A stretch of DNA of 64,000 bases from NCBI GenBank assembly GCA_030147845.1, contig JASBUN010000026.1:1-64000 (forward strand), in the 5' to 3' direction. Made by a program: the position numbers and the translations under genes. Of this stretch, positions 8,751-17,362 are shown one piece after another. The stretch's first letter is position 1. Each line of letters begins with the position of its first letter. The notes under the pieces were generated by a model. That model saw only the letters and a program-made list of their open reading frames with translations. It was not told the origin of the DNA and did not search any database. This DNA comes from Gammaproteobacteria bacterium. GTDB lineage: Bacteria > Pseudomonadota > Gammaproteobacteria > JASBUN01.

Positions 8751-9632
8751 TCAAACGCGAGCGCCCGCACGAGCGGCAAACTCCAACAGCGCGCGGGCGC
8801 GCTTGACCACCGGCACGTCGATGACCTTGCCGTCCAGCGAGGTTGAGCCGCGCCCGGCGCGCTCGGCTTGCTCGAATGCTTCAACCACGCGTTGCGCCTG
8901 TGCGATTTCGTCCGCTGACGGTGAAAAGGCCTGATTGATGGGTTCGACCTGCGCCGGGTGAATGGCAAACTTGCCTTTGAAGCCCACCCGCTTCGCGGCC
9001 TGTGCGTTAGTACGCAGGCCTGGCTCGTTTTTGAATTGAAAATAAGGCGTATCCAACGCGGCGACGCCGGCGGCGCGCGCCGCGATGCAGACCGCACTGC
9101 GCGCGTAGCCCAAGTCGGCGTCGTCATCCGATCGCTCGATGGCCATGTCATTGGTAAAGTCTTCGGCGCCAAAGGCGACGCCAATGATGCGCTTGGAGGC
9201 GCGGCAGATATCGAAACAGTGCACGATCGCCCGCGCCGTCTCGATCCAGGGGATCAAGTGGATCGCGCCGACCGGCACACCGGCCAGGCGTTCCAACGCC
9301 GACATGATGGTGGTAATGGCGTCGATATCGGCCGGCGTGTCGATCTTGCCTACCGAGACGGCATAGGTATGCGGACCAATGACGGCGGCCAAATCGGCTT
9401 CGATCAAACCGCTGGGCAGCGCATTGACACGCGGAATGACTACCGGCCCGTGACCGTCCAACTTTGGCAGATAGGAGGTCACCAGTCGCCGCGCGCTGTC
9501 CTTGTCGCCGTCGGCGACCGAGTCTTCGAGATCGGGCACGAAGGCGTCCGGCGCGAAGCCCATAGCCTTGTCGAGCATGTTCGCGCGGTTGCCCGGCACG
9601 AACAGCAGACTTCTTAGCAGTTTCGTTGCCAT
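8751..9632 (-). CDS. CitE/HpcH-family CoA-ester lyase (malyl-, citramalyl- or related CoA lyase)
   Basis: A 293-residue TIM-barrel lyase. It has the family N-terminus LLFVPGNRANML, the Arg-containing strand VVIPRVNAL, the metal-binding Glu in WIETARAI and Asp in AFGAEDFTNDM, and the conserved GKFAIHPAQV near the C-terminus. Such enzymes cleave 3-hydroxyacyl-CoA thioesters, for example malyl-CoA to acetyl-CoA plus glyoxylate, or citramalyl-CoA to acetyl-CoA plus pyruvate. It is the last gene of the unit beginning with the GntR regulator, starting 52 bp after the universal stress gene. Nearby malate-forming enzymes and SucCD-like ligases make malyl-CoA an attractive substrate, but this is inference. 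Start supported by AGGGAA. Confidence 0.85.
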   Translation of the reverse strand: MATKLLRSLLFVPGNRANMLDKAMGFAPDAFVPDLEDSVADGDKDSARRLVTSYLPKLDGHGPVVIPRVNALPSGLIEADLAAVIGPHTYAVSVGKIDTPADIDAITTIMSALERLAGVPVGAIHLIPWIETARAIVHCFDICRASKRIIGVAFGAEDFTNDMAIERSDDDADLGYARSAVCIAARAAGVAALDTPYFQFKNEPGLRTNAQAAKRVGFKGKFAIHPAQVEPINQAFSPSADEIAQAQRVVEAFEQAERAGRGSTSLDGKVIDVPVVKRARALLEFAARAGARV

Positions 9633-9684
9633 CGGTTCCCTGCGCTCGAATATTGCTACCGAACCGCAGCTCGCTAAGCGCTGC

Positions 9685-10557
9685 TTAATGCACCATGGCC
9701 GTCAACACGGTGGAATGTTCCAGCAAGTGCTCGGTGACGCCGCCAAAAAACATCTGTCGTGCGCCGCCCTGGCTGAAGCCGCCAACCACCAGCAGCTCGG
9801 CGCCGACATCGCTACAGACGTTAAGCATCGACTCGCCAACAGAATCGCCGCGGCCGTCGAGTAATTCGACCTCGGCCTTGACGCCATGCCAGCCCAGGTA
9901 CTCAACCAGCCGGGCGACCCGCGGCTGGCGCTTTTCGGACACCATGACAGTGACCGCACCCATGGCCGACAACCAGGGTAAGGTCATGGCTAAAGCGCGG
10001 CTGGCTTCGGCACTCTCGTTCCAGCCAAAGGCGACTTTGCCGCACTGCTTCGCCACCGCGCCGGGCGGCACCAACATCACCGGACGCGCGGACGCCAACA
10101 TGATCGCTTCGATCGATTCACCGAGTCGCGCACGACGCACGGTGCTCTTCTTCAACGCCGGACGGCGCACCAGGATCGCATCGGAAATACGTCCATAGGC
10201 CACCACGACATCGTTAACGCGGCCCCACTCCTGGTGCCATGACGCGGTCGCGCCAAGTTGCGGCTCGGCCGAACGCTCACCGAGGCCGACGCCTTGCTGT
10301 CGGCATAATTCCTCGAAGCGCGCGCGCAACTCTTGCGCCGTATCCAGCGCACTGCTCTCTACGGTATGTTCGATGTTCTTACGCATCTCCGCCGACAAGT
10401 TGTACATGCCGACCGGTGAGCCATCGGCAATACGCTGCATGACATGCAACGCCTTGATATGCGCACCGAACCGATCAGCGACGACGAACGCCTGCTCGAG
10501 CGCGGCGAAACTCGCCGCACCGCCGTCGATAGGAACCAGAACGCTCTTTATAGTCAT
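9685..10557 (-). CDS. Universal stress protein, tandem UspA domains
   Basis: From the ATG at 10557 (GGGGG ribosome site at 10564-10569) the product has 290 residues and two Usp domains. The N-terminal one opens with IKSVLVPIDGGAAS. The second holds VAFGWNESAEASRALAM and ends with the nucleotide-binding type motif ELLVVGGFSQGGARQMFFGG followed by VTEHLL. Tandem Usp proteins bind ATP or AMP and modulate stress survival, with no defined reaction. It sits 20 bp behind the acyl-CoA synthetase gene inside the catabolic operon, which suggests co-expression with acid utilisation. A longer upstream frame overlaps the synthetase gene and is rejected as a start. Confidence 0.88.
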   Translation of the reverse strand: MTIKSVLVPIDGGAASFAALEQAFVVADRFGAHIKALHVMQRIADGSPVGMYNLSAEMRKNIEHTVESSALDTAQELRARFEELCRQQGVGLGERSAEPQLGATASWHQEWGRVNDVVVAYGRISDAILVRRPALKKSTVRRARLGESIEAIMLASARPVMLVPPGAVAKQCGKVAFGWNESAEASRALAMTLPWLSAMGAVTVMVSEKRQPRVARLVEYLGWHGVKAEVELLDGRGDSVGESMLNVCSDVGAELLVVGGFSQGGARQMFFGGVTEHLLEHSTVLTAMVH

Positions 10558-10577
10558 GCCTATCCCCCCGCTTGCCG

Positions 10578-12746
10578 TTAGGATTTCCCTGCCGAAGCAG
10601 CCGTCAACGCCGGCAGCAAACCCGCTGCCCGGGCCCAGCGGTACTTCGCACCCAGCACATTGACCGGTAGCTCCGTCGTGTACGGATAGGCGACGATGCC
10701 ACGCTCGTACAAATACTGCGACGCCTCTTCGACCTCGACATCGCCTACCAGCGAGGCGACTACCGGCTTGTCGATGCCCTTCTTGCGCGCTTGCTCGACC
10801 ATGCGTGCAGTCAGCTCGGCAAAGACCATGGGCGGCGTCACGATAGTATGCCAATAACCCAAGATTAGTGCATGGATACGATCATCCTCCAGTCCGAGCT
10901 GGATGGTTTTTTCGTAGGTCGTCGGCGGTTCGCCGCCGGTGATATCGACAGGATTGCCGGAGGCGCCAAACGGCGGGATGAACTTCTTGAACGCCTCGTC
11001 CAGGTCCTTCGGGAAACTCATCAACGATAAGCCATTGTCAACGCAGGCGTCGGAGAGCAATACCCCGGAGCCGCCGGCGCCGGTGATGATGACCACGTTC
11101 TCGCCCTTGGGCGTCGGCAACACCGGCAGACCGTGCGCGAATTCGAGCATTTCGTTGAGCGTCTTGGCGCGAATCACACCGCTCTGGCGCAACACATCGT
11201 CGTAGATTTTGTCATTACCGGCCAACGCGCCGGTATGCGAGGCGGCCGCGCGCGCGCCCATTTGCGTGCGTCCGGCTTTAAGCATGATGATCGGCTTGCG
11301 CTTCGACACACGTTTGGCCACTTCGGCGAAACTGCGGCCGTCTTTCAAATCTTCGGCGTGCATGGCAACTGCTTCGGTATTTTCATCCTGTTCGAAGTAG
11401 GCCAATAGATCATCTTCATCCAGATCGGCCTTGTTGCCCAAGCCGACGATGGCCGAAACGCCCATCTTGGTCGAGCGGCTGAAGCCGATGATGGACATCC
11501 CCACGCCGCCGCTTTGCGAAGACAGCGCCACCTTACCCTTGACGTCATAAGGGGTGCAAAACGTCGCGCACAGATTGGACGGTGTGTAGTAGAAGCCGTA
11601 GATGTTCGGCCCCATGATGCGCACGTTGTATTTGCGCGCCGTCGCCAACAGCTCGTCTTGAAGCGCCTTCTCGCCAATCTCGCCGAAGCCGGAAGGAATC
11701 ATGACCGCACCGGGAATGCCCTTCTCTCCGACTTCCTTCAGCGCCGCGATACAAAATTTTGCCGGTACCGCGAACACCGCAACATCCACTTCGCCGGGGA
11801 TGTCCTTGGTGCTTTTGTAGGCCTTTTTGCCCAGGATTTCATCGGCCTTCGGGTTGATGGGATAGATCTCACCCTTGTAACCGCCGTTGATGAGATTTTT
11901 CATGACCGAGTTACCGATCTTGCCTTCGGCGTCCGAGGCGCCGATGACCGCAATCGAACGTGGCTTCATGATACGATTCATCGAGGCGACGATTTCCTCG
12001 GTAGACGGACGATACAGTTCCTTGGCCGGGTCGAAGCTTACCGAGATCAAAGCGTCGACCGCTGTCACACCGTCGGCGCCGGCCAGTATCGGATTCAAAT
12101 CGACTTCCTGTATCTCGGGAAAATCATTTACCAGGTTCGAGACTTGCACGATCACGGACGCCAGCGCTTTACGATCCACCGGCTTGGCGCCGCGCACGCC
12201 GCGCAGAATTTCGGCCGCCTGGATGCCGTCGAGCATCGACAGCGCATCATCCTGACTGGCAGGCGCCAGACGGAAGGTAATGTCCTTGAGCACTTCCACC
12301 AGAATGCCGCCCAAACCGAACGCCACCAGCTTGCCGAAACTAGGATCGGTTACGGCGCCAACGATGACTTCTTGCGCACCTTTTGCCGACACCATCTGCT
12401 GTATCTGCACGCCGGATATCGCGGCATTGGATTTGTACGACTTGGCATTACTAATGATGGAATCATATGCCGCGCGCGCTTCATCGGCATTGGCGACACC
12501 AACCACGACACCGCCCGCTTCGGTCTTGTGCAGGATGTCGGGCGAGACGATTTTCATCACCACCGGAAATCCGATTTTTTGCGCAAGCTTGACTGCTTCG
12601 TCCGCGGACGCCGCCAGCCCTTCCTGCGGCAACGGTATGTCGTAGGCGTCACATACCTGCTTGCATTCCGGCGCGCTCAACGATGTGCGTCCCTGCGCCT
12701 TGACCTGATCCAGTATTGCCTTGACCTGCTCGCGGCGATTGCCCAT
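10578..12746 (-). CDS. ADP-forming acyl-CoA synthetase, fused beta-alpha (acetate-CoA ligase family)
   Basis: A 722-residue single-chain enzyme. Residues about 1-230 form the ATP-grasp beta module (PVVMKIVSPDILHKTEAGG). Residues about 250-722 form the CoA-binding and succinyl-CoA-ligase-like alpha module (RSIAVIGASDAEGKIGNSV), with the phosphohistidine loop AAASHTGALAGND. The family couples acid plus CoA plus ATP to acyl-CoA plus ADP plus phosphate, reversibly. Substrates range from acetate to aryl acids and cannot be assigned. Lying directly downstream of frc, it could prime the pathway by making the first acyl-CoA. GGAGG stands upstream of the ATG at 12746. A short hairpin lies in the 159-bp spacer toward frc. 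Confidence 0.88.
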   Translation of the reverse strand: MGNRREQVKAILDQVKAQGRTSLSAPECKQVCDAYDIPLPQEGLAASADEAVKLAQKIGFPVVMKIVSPDILHKTEAGGVVVGVANADEARAAYDSIISNAKSYKSNAAISGVQIQQMVSAKGAQEVIVGAVTDPSFGKLVAFGLGGILVEVLKDITFRLAPASQDDALSMLDGIQAAEILRGVRGAKPVDRKALASVIVQVSNLVNDFPEIQEVDLNPILAGADGVTAVDALISVSFDPAKELYRPSTEEIVASMNRIMKPRSIAVIGASDAEGKIGNSVMKNLINGGYKGEIYPINPKADEILGKKAYKSTKDIPGEVDVAVFAVPAKFCIAALKEVGEKGIPGAVMIPSGFGEIGEKALQDELLATARKYNVRIMGPNIYGFYYTPSNLCATFCTPYDVKGKVALSSQSGGVGMSIIGFSRSTKMGVSAIVGLGNKADLDEDDLLAYFEQDENTEAVAMHAEDLKDGRSFAEVAKRVSKRKPIIMLKAGRTQMGARAAASHTGALAGNDKIYDDVLRQSGVIRAKTLNEMLEFAHGLPVLPTPKGENVVIITGAGGSGVLLSDACVDNGLSLMSFPKDLDEAFKKFIPPFGASGNPVDITGGEPPTTYEKTIQLGLEDDRIHALILGYWHTIVTPPMVFAELTARMVEQARKKGIDKPVVASLVGDVEVEEASQYLYERGIVAYPYTTELPVNVLGAKYRWARAAGLLPALTAASAGKS

Positions 12747-12905
12747 TTTTATTTTCCTCCGTCATCCGGTGCTGCATCGAAATACGCACAAGCTACGCGC
12801 GCACAACAGCCAACCGCTGGCTGCGATCGATGTTGTTGCTGCGCGGTCGCGTACTCGACGGCCTGCTTTCGGCCTGGCGTGCAGCCTGATCGTAGTCGAG
12901 ATGGC

Positions 12906-14162
12906 CTAAGTCTTGGGCGCGCTCTTGCTGAACGCGCCGCCTTCCCGAAGCTCCTTGACGCGGTTCGCGTCATACCCCAGAACCGAACTCATAATCTCGT
13001 CGGTGTGCTCGCCCAAAAGCGGCGACGGTGTTATCTCCACCGGCGAGTCGGACAGTTTGAGCGGGCAACCCACGTTGGTGAACTTGCCACGCTTCGGATG
13101 ATCGACGTCGACTGCCATTTCACGCAGGCGTACATGCTCGTCGTCGATAAGATCGCCGGTATCCAACACCGGCCCGCAGGGGACGTCGATTTCATTGAAC
13201 ACGGCCATCAAATCCCATTTGCGATAGTCGGCTGCAAACTCTTCCAGCAGTCGCCACATCTCGGCCTGATTCTTACGTCGTGCGTTGATATCGATGAAGC
13301 GCGGATCGCTGGCCAGCTTGTCACCACCGATACGCTTCGCCAGTGCCGGCCAGACCTGCTCTTGAACGACAACGTACAAATAATCGTTGGCGCCGCCCGG
13401 TTTGCAGGCGATGGCATTGCCGAGTTGGCCGCCGCCGGAATCGTTGCCGGCGCGCGGCGCGAAGTCTTCAAATTCCTGTATGGAATATTCGGCCAGCGGC
13501 CCGTGTTTGAGTCGCTGATGGTCGCGAAATTTCACGCGACACAGATTCATCACACAATCCATCATGGCGCACTCGACAAACTGACCACGGCCGGTGCGCT
13601 CGCGCTGCAGCAGTGCCGCCATGATGGCGCCGAACAAGTGAATACCGCTGCCGGAGTCGCCGATTTGCGCGCCAGTGACCAACGGCGGTCCGTCGTGCAG
13701 TCCTGTGGTACTCATGGCGCCGCCCATGGCTTGCGCGACGTTTTCATAAGCTTTGAATTGCGCGTAGGGCCCTTCGCCACCGAAACCTTTGACCGAAGCC
13801 ATGACGATTTTCGGGTTGATCTCCTTGACTTGCTCCCAGTCGAAACCGAATCGTTTGAGTACGCCGGGACCGAAATTTTCCATCAAGACGTCGCACTTCT
13901 TGATGAGATCGGCAAACACTTCTTTGCCTTTTGGATTTTTGAGATTGACTGTGATCGAGCGCTTGTTGCAATTCAGCATGGTGAAATACAAGCTGTCGAC
14001 ATCCGGCAGGTCTCGCAACTGCGAGCGAGTGATGTCTCCCGTAGGCGGCTCCAACTTGATCACGTCGGCTCCCAAGAAACCCATCAGCTGGCTGCAACTC
14101 GGGCCGGCCTGTACGTGGGTCATGTCCAAGACGCGGATTCCACTTAGCGCTTTGTCAGTCAT
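12906..14162 (-). CDS. frc: Formyl-CoA:oxalate CoA-transferase-like class III CoA-transferase
   Basis: A 418-residue class III (CaiB/BaiF) transferase that follows oxalobacter-type Frc closely. It has the N-terminal THVQAGPSCSQLMGFLGADV with the substrate-contacting Gln18, the VDSLYFTMLNCNKRS block, the catalytic Asp169 in AQIGDSGSG, and a glycine loop GGGQLG. The reaction swaps CoA between formyl-CoA and oxalate, giving oxalyl-CoA and formate. ATG at 14162 has GAGGA upstream; a GTG one codon earlier is also in frame. A ThDP-dependent decarboxylase gene lies immediately upstream and a formate dehydrogenase further down the island. Together they support an oxalate route, although other dicarboxylates remain possible. 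Confidence 0.82.
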   Translation of the reverse strand: MTDKALSGIRVLDMTHVQAGPSCSQLMGFLGADVIKLEPPTGDITRSQLRDLPDVDSLYFTMLNCNKRSITVNLKNPKGKEVFADLIKKCDVLMENFGPGVLKRFGFDWEQVKEINPKIVMASVKGFGGEGPYAQFKAYENVAQAMGGAMSTTGLHDGPPLVTGAQIGDSGSGIHLFGAIMAALLQRERTGRGQFVECAMMDCVMNLCRVKFRDHQRLKHGPLAEYSIQEFEDFAPRAGNDSGGGQLGNAIACKPGGANDYLYVVVQEQVWPALAKRIGGDKLASDPRFIDINARRKNQAEMWRLLEEFAADYRKWDLMAVFNEIDVPCGPVLDTGDLIDDEHVRLREMAVDVDHPKRGKFTNVGCPLKLSDSPVEITPSPLLGEHTDEIMSSVLGYDANRVKELREGGAFSKSAPKT

Positions 14163-14252
14163 CACATTCCTCTTACTGGTTGGCAGGGCGTGGGCCCGCG
14201 AAGCGCGCCAAGAGCAACAACAATCGCTGTCTCTTGGCGCGGGCGGAGCACG

Positions 14253-16007
14253 CTATTTATACATCGTTTGATTCTTTGTTCCCGGCGCATATTCGGCCGG
14301 ATCAACCCAAATATTGACCAATGCGCATTTTCCAGAGCTGCTTACGGCTTCGCGCGCGCGCTGCAATGCAGCCGCGATCTGGCTCGGCTCACGCACTTCT
14401 TCGCCGTGGCCGCCCAACATCTCGGCAAACTTGGAAAACGGAATGTCGCCCAAGAGATTGCCGACATCGCCGCGCTCACCGCCGTATTTGGCAATCTGGC
14501 CGTAACGAATCTGATTCATGGCCGAATTGTTGCCGATCACGGCGATATACGGGGCGCCGAAGCGGTTGGCGCTTTCCATGTCGAAGGCGGTCATGCCGAA
14601 GGCGCCATCACCGTAGTAGCACACCACTTCTTTCTGGGGGTTGACCAATTTGGCGGCCAGCGAAAATCCCGTGCCCACCCCCAATGATCCGAGCGCACCC
14701 GGATCCATCCAGTTACCCGGCGCGCGCGGCTGTACTGCTTGCGCACTGATGGTTACGACATCGCCGCCATCACCGACATAAATCGTATCCTCGGTCAGGA
14801 ACTCGTTCAATTCCCAAGCGACACGATAGGGATGGATGGGTTGTCGATCAGAAAGGAACAACGGCATCAATTTCTCGGTCTTTTCCTTTTCCAACGCGCG
14901 CAGTTCCTTCATCCAACCTTCACGTTGCTTGGCGCCATTGTCGGCCCGGCCGGTGGTGGCATCGTGCGCCGCCTTGAGAATAACGCCGGGATCGCCAACC
15001 AGGCCAAGCGTGATGTCGCGGTTCTTACCCACCGTACGGTAGTCCATGTCGATCTGGACGATATCGGCATCCAAACCTAGACGCTTGCCGTAACCCATGC
15101 GGAAGTCGAACGGTGTACCGACGATGATGATGAGATCGGCCTTGTTGAAACCGTCGCGGCGGGTACGATGAAAATGGTGCGGATCACCCGGTGGCAGAAT
15201 GCCACGTCCGGAACCGTTGAAATAGGCCGGCACGTTCAATGCCCGAACCAGCGCCACCGCCTCATTGTGCCCACGGCAAGACCAGACTTGTGTACCTAGC
15301 AAAATCACCGGGCGTTTGGCTTTGACCAGCAGATCGGCGAGTTTTTCGATATCGGCGGGATCGCCGATGGATTTTGTCGACGCGCGGTATCGGCCCGCCT
15401 TAGGCAGTACCGCTTTGTCCAGCGGGATTTCCCGATCCAATACATCGCGTGGAATTTCCAGGTAGGACGGCCCCGGTGCGCCGGCAAAACATTCGCGCGC
15501 GGCCATGGCAATCATATCAGCGATGCGTTCGGTCGAGCGCACACCGGCCGAGAATTTCGTAATCGGCGCGGCGATATCGACGTGCGGAAGATCCTGCAAC
15601 GAGCCCATCTTGTGCTGAGTCAAGGCCCCTTGTCCGCCGATATGCAGCACCGGGCTCTCGGAGCGGAAGGCGGTCGCCAATCCCGTCAATGCGTTGGTGA
15701 AGCCGGGACCAGCGGTGGTCACCACACAGCCGAGCCGGCCGGTCTGACGCGCATAGCCGTCCGCGGCATGTGCCGCCACTTGCTCGTGGCGTACATCGAT
15801 AATGCGGATGCCCTCGTCAATGCAGCCATCATAGATATCGATAATATGGCCGCCACATAGTGTAAATACCGTATCGACGCCCTCGGCTTTGAGCGCCTTG
15901 GCGACGAGATGGCCGCCCGACACGATGCCCTTGTCTCTACTCTTTTCCGCCAGCGTATCGTCTGCGGTATTTGATACTCTGACCTGTTCTGATACTGGAC
16001 TTGCCAT
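14253..16007 (-). CDS. ThDP-dependent lyase/decarboxylase, candidate oxalyl-CoA decarboxylase
   Basis: About 584 residues from the ATG at 16007, preceded by GGAGGGAG at 16013-16020. Three-domain ThDP enzyme of the acetolactate-synthase superfamily. The catalytic glutamate is Glu75 in DVRHEQVAAHAADGYAR, and the cofactor motif runs from GDGAFGM to IGNNSAMN. The position between the regulator and frc argues for oxalyl-CoA decarboxylation to formyl-CoA and CO2. However, the N-terminal FTLCGGHIIDIYDGC is unlike the YGVVGIPVT of known oxalyl-CoA decarboxylases and closer to acetolactate-synthase-like paralogues of unknown function. It could instead ligate glyoxylate or another aldehyde. The exact reaction is undetermined. 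Confidence 0.72.
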   Translation of the reverse strand: MASPVSEQVRVSNTADDTLAEKSRDKGIVSGGHLVAKALKAEGVDTVFTLCGGHIIDIYDGCIDEGIRIIDVRHEQVAAHAADGYARQTGRLGCVVTTAGPGFTNALTGLATAFRSESPVLHIGGQGALTQHKMGSLQDLPHVDIAAPITKFSAGVRSTERIADMIAMAARECFAGAPGPSYLEIPRDVLDREIPLDKAVLPKAGRYRASTKSIGDPADIEKLADLLVKAKRPVILLGTQVWSCRGHNEAVALVRALNVPAYFNGSGRGILPPGDPHHFHRTRRDGFNKADLIIIVGTPFDFRMGYGKRLGLDADIVQIDMDYRTVGKNRDITLGLVGDPGVILKAAHDATTGRADNGAKQREGWMKELRALEKEKTEKLMPLFLSDRQPIHPYRVAWELNEFLTEDTIYVGDGGDVVTISAQAVQPRAPGNWMDPGALGSLGVGTGFSLAAKLVNPQKEVVCYYGDGAFGMTAFDMESANRFGAPYIAVIGNNSAMNQIRYGQIAKYGGERGDVGNLLGDIPFSKFAEMLGGHGEEVREPSQIAAALQRAREAVSSSGKCALVNIWVDPAEYAPGTKNQTMYK

Positions 16008-16073
16008 CACGACTCCCTCCACGTAGTTGTAGCTGAAGATGTTTGAGCTGAATCACCGATCGAACATAGATAT

Positions 16074-16763
16074 TCATGCCAGCCAGTGAACATGCGCATT
16101 CACATGTTCCCAGAGTTGATTGGTGTGTTCCCGTACCAAGCGTTCCGCCAGTTCGGCGTCACGCTGTTCCAGCGCTTCGATGATATGCATGTGATCAATG
16201 ATCGATCTTGATACTCGATCATCTTCCTTGATGGTTCGGGCACGAATGGAGCGCATATGCATGAACAACCCTTCGGCGATCTCGCGCAGTAAATTACATT
16301 TACTGAGCCCGATGATTGCCTGATGAAAGCGGATGTTTTTGCCCGAATATTCGTCGATGTGCGCGCTCGCACGATCCGCATCGAACGAAGCGAATAGGGT
16401 TCTCAGCTCACCGATTTCCGCATCGGTGGCGTGAAAGGTGGCCAGGCGCGCCGCCATACTTTCCAGCGCTGCCCAAACACAGATGATCTCTAAAACTTCT
16501 TTGCGGGTTTTGCGTACCACGAAGGCGCCGCGTCGCGGGATGGTCTGTACCAGACCTTCCTGTTCGAGCCGCGACAACGCTTCGCGAATGGGCGTTCGAC
16601 TTACGCCCAATTCCTCACCGAGACGGCGTTCGTCGAGTTTCGGCGGCTCATCGTCGGCATAGGCGTCGATGGCAAGGATGGCCTTTTTCAAAGCCTGATA
16701 CACTTCACCCTTGAGCACGGTATTGACGTTCAGACGACTCAACTTAAAATTCGGGTCGGGCAT
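16074..16763 (-). CDS. GntR-family regulator, FadR/FCD subfamily
   Basis: A 229-residue regulator. The winged helix (about 10-85) contains the recognition segment LGVSRTPIREALSRLEQEGL. The all-helical FCD effector domain (about 90-225) has the metal/acid-binding His positions in IRFHQAII and the C-terminal HMHIIEAL and REHTNQLW motifs. FCD regulators typically sense small organic acids. It is the first gene of the unit ThDP enzyme-frc-synthetase-Usp-lyase. A palindromic site lies 48 bp upstream of its start and similar sites precede other units of the island, so autoregulation and regulon control are likely. GAGGA supports the start. Confidence 0.92.
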   Translation of the reverse strand: MPDPNFKLSRLNVNTVLKGEVYQALKKAILAIDAYADDEPPKLDERRLGEELGVSRTPIREALSRLEQEGLVQTIPRRGAFVVRKTRKEVLEIICVWAALESMAARLATFHATDAEIGELRTLFASFDADRASAHIDEYSGKNIRFHQAIIGLSKCNLLREIAEGLFMHMRSIRARTIKEDDRVSRSIIDHMHIIEALEQRDAELAERLVREHTNQLWEHVNAHVHWLA

Positions 16764-16810
16764 ATCACGTCCTCACTGGCAGCAGATCGAGTAGTGTATT
16801 AGCACTGTTC

Positions 16811-16831
16811 GTATACAGTATACAATATACC
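16811..16831. promoter_or_regulatory. Candidate GntR-type operator, site A (gntR promoter)
   Basis: GTATACAGTATACAATATACC contains overlapping inverted half-sites built on GTATAC. It lies 48 bp upstream of the regulator start, within the promoter region of the gntR-led unit. It matches the sites at 31456-31471 and 37475-37495 in either orientation. Operator function is inferred from position, palindromy and recurrence. Confidence 0.6.
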
Positions 16832-17085
16832 AAAACAATACGGAACTCTCCCGACTGCCGTCTCGGCAACACCCGCCATTCATGTCGGGGCGCTACGCGA
16901 CTGCCTTCCACGTTCGCGATCTGTGCTTCGATGCAGACCCGAGCGCGTCAATTCCTGATCATTCGATCGATTATCGCCTCGCTCGGACGGCCAAGACGGC
17001 AGTCAACCTGAGCTTTTGCGGGCCCTAATGGCCCTTGAGGCGACGCTACTCCCAGCCCAGCGGCCCGCTATACATACAGACCATT

Positions 17086-17104
17086 CTGGTATACTGGATA
17101 CCAG
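17086..17104. promoter_or_regulatory. Candidate GntR-type operator, site B
   Basis: CTGGTATACTGGATACCAG is a 19-bp near-perfect palindrome, nearly identical to site E at 32086-32104. It stands in the 599-bp spacer between the leftward regulator and the rightward DUF2520 gene, 259 bp before the latter. The remainder of that spacer (16832-17362) is partly AT-rich around 17190-17230 and shows no other feature. Confidence 0.6.
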
Positions 17105-17362
17105 ATGACTATAGCACGTAAATTGGGCTTGTGAAGGCGCATGCCGTAATGAACCCGTCGCCGACCGACCCGGGCTTCGAAAATTGATTATTTAACGATA
17201 TAAATCAATAAATTATTATTATGTAGGGTTTGATCTAAAAACACTGCCGACCCTGCGTATGGCCGGCTGCGGCTATCGACATCGCCGTCATCAACGCTGG
17301 TGTATGCTTGCTTGATCGCCACCACGCACGCCCGGAAGCCTGCACACGGACCGATTTGAATC

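Noticed and set aside
10558-10854. An upstream extension of the universal stress protein.
   Set aside because: It overlaps the synthetase gene; the Usp fold and a GGGGG ribosome site place the start at 10557.
11514-14147. An open frame of 877 codons on the plus strand, antisense to frc and the acyl-CoA synthetase.
   Set aside because: It is the mirror of two well-supported genes with GC-rich third positions. The translation is rich in His, Arg and Asp with no recognisable domain, and there is no ribosome site.
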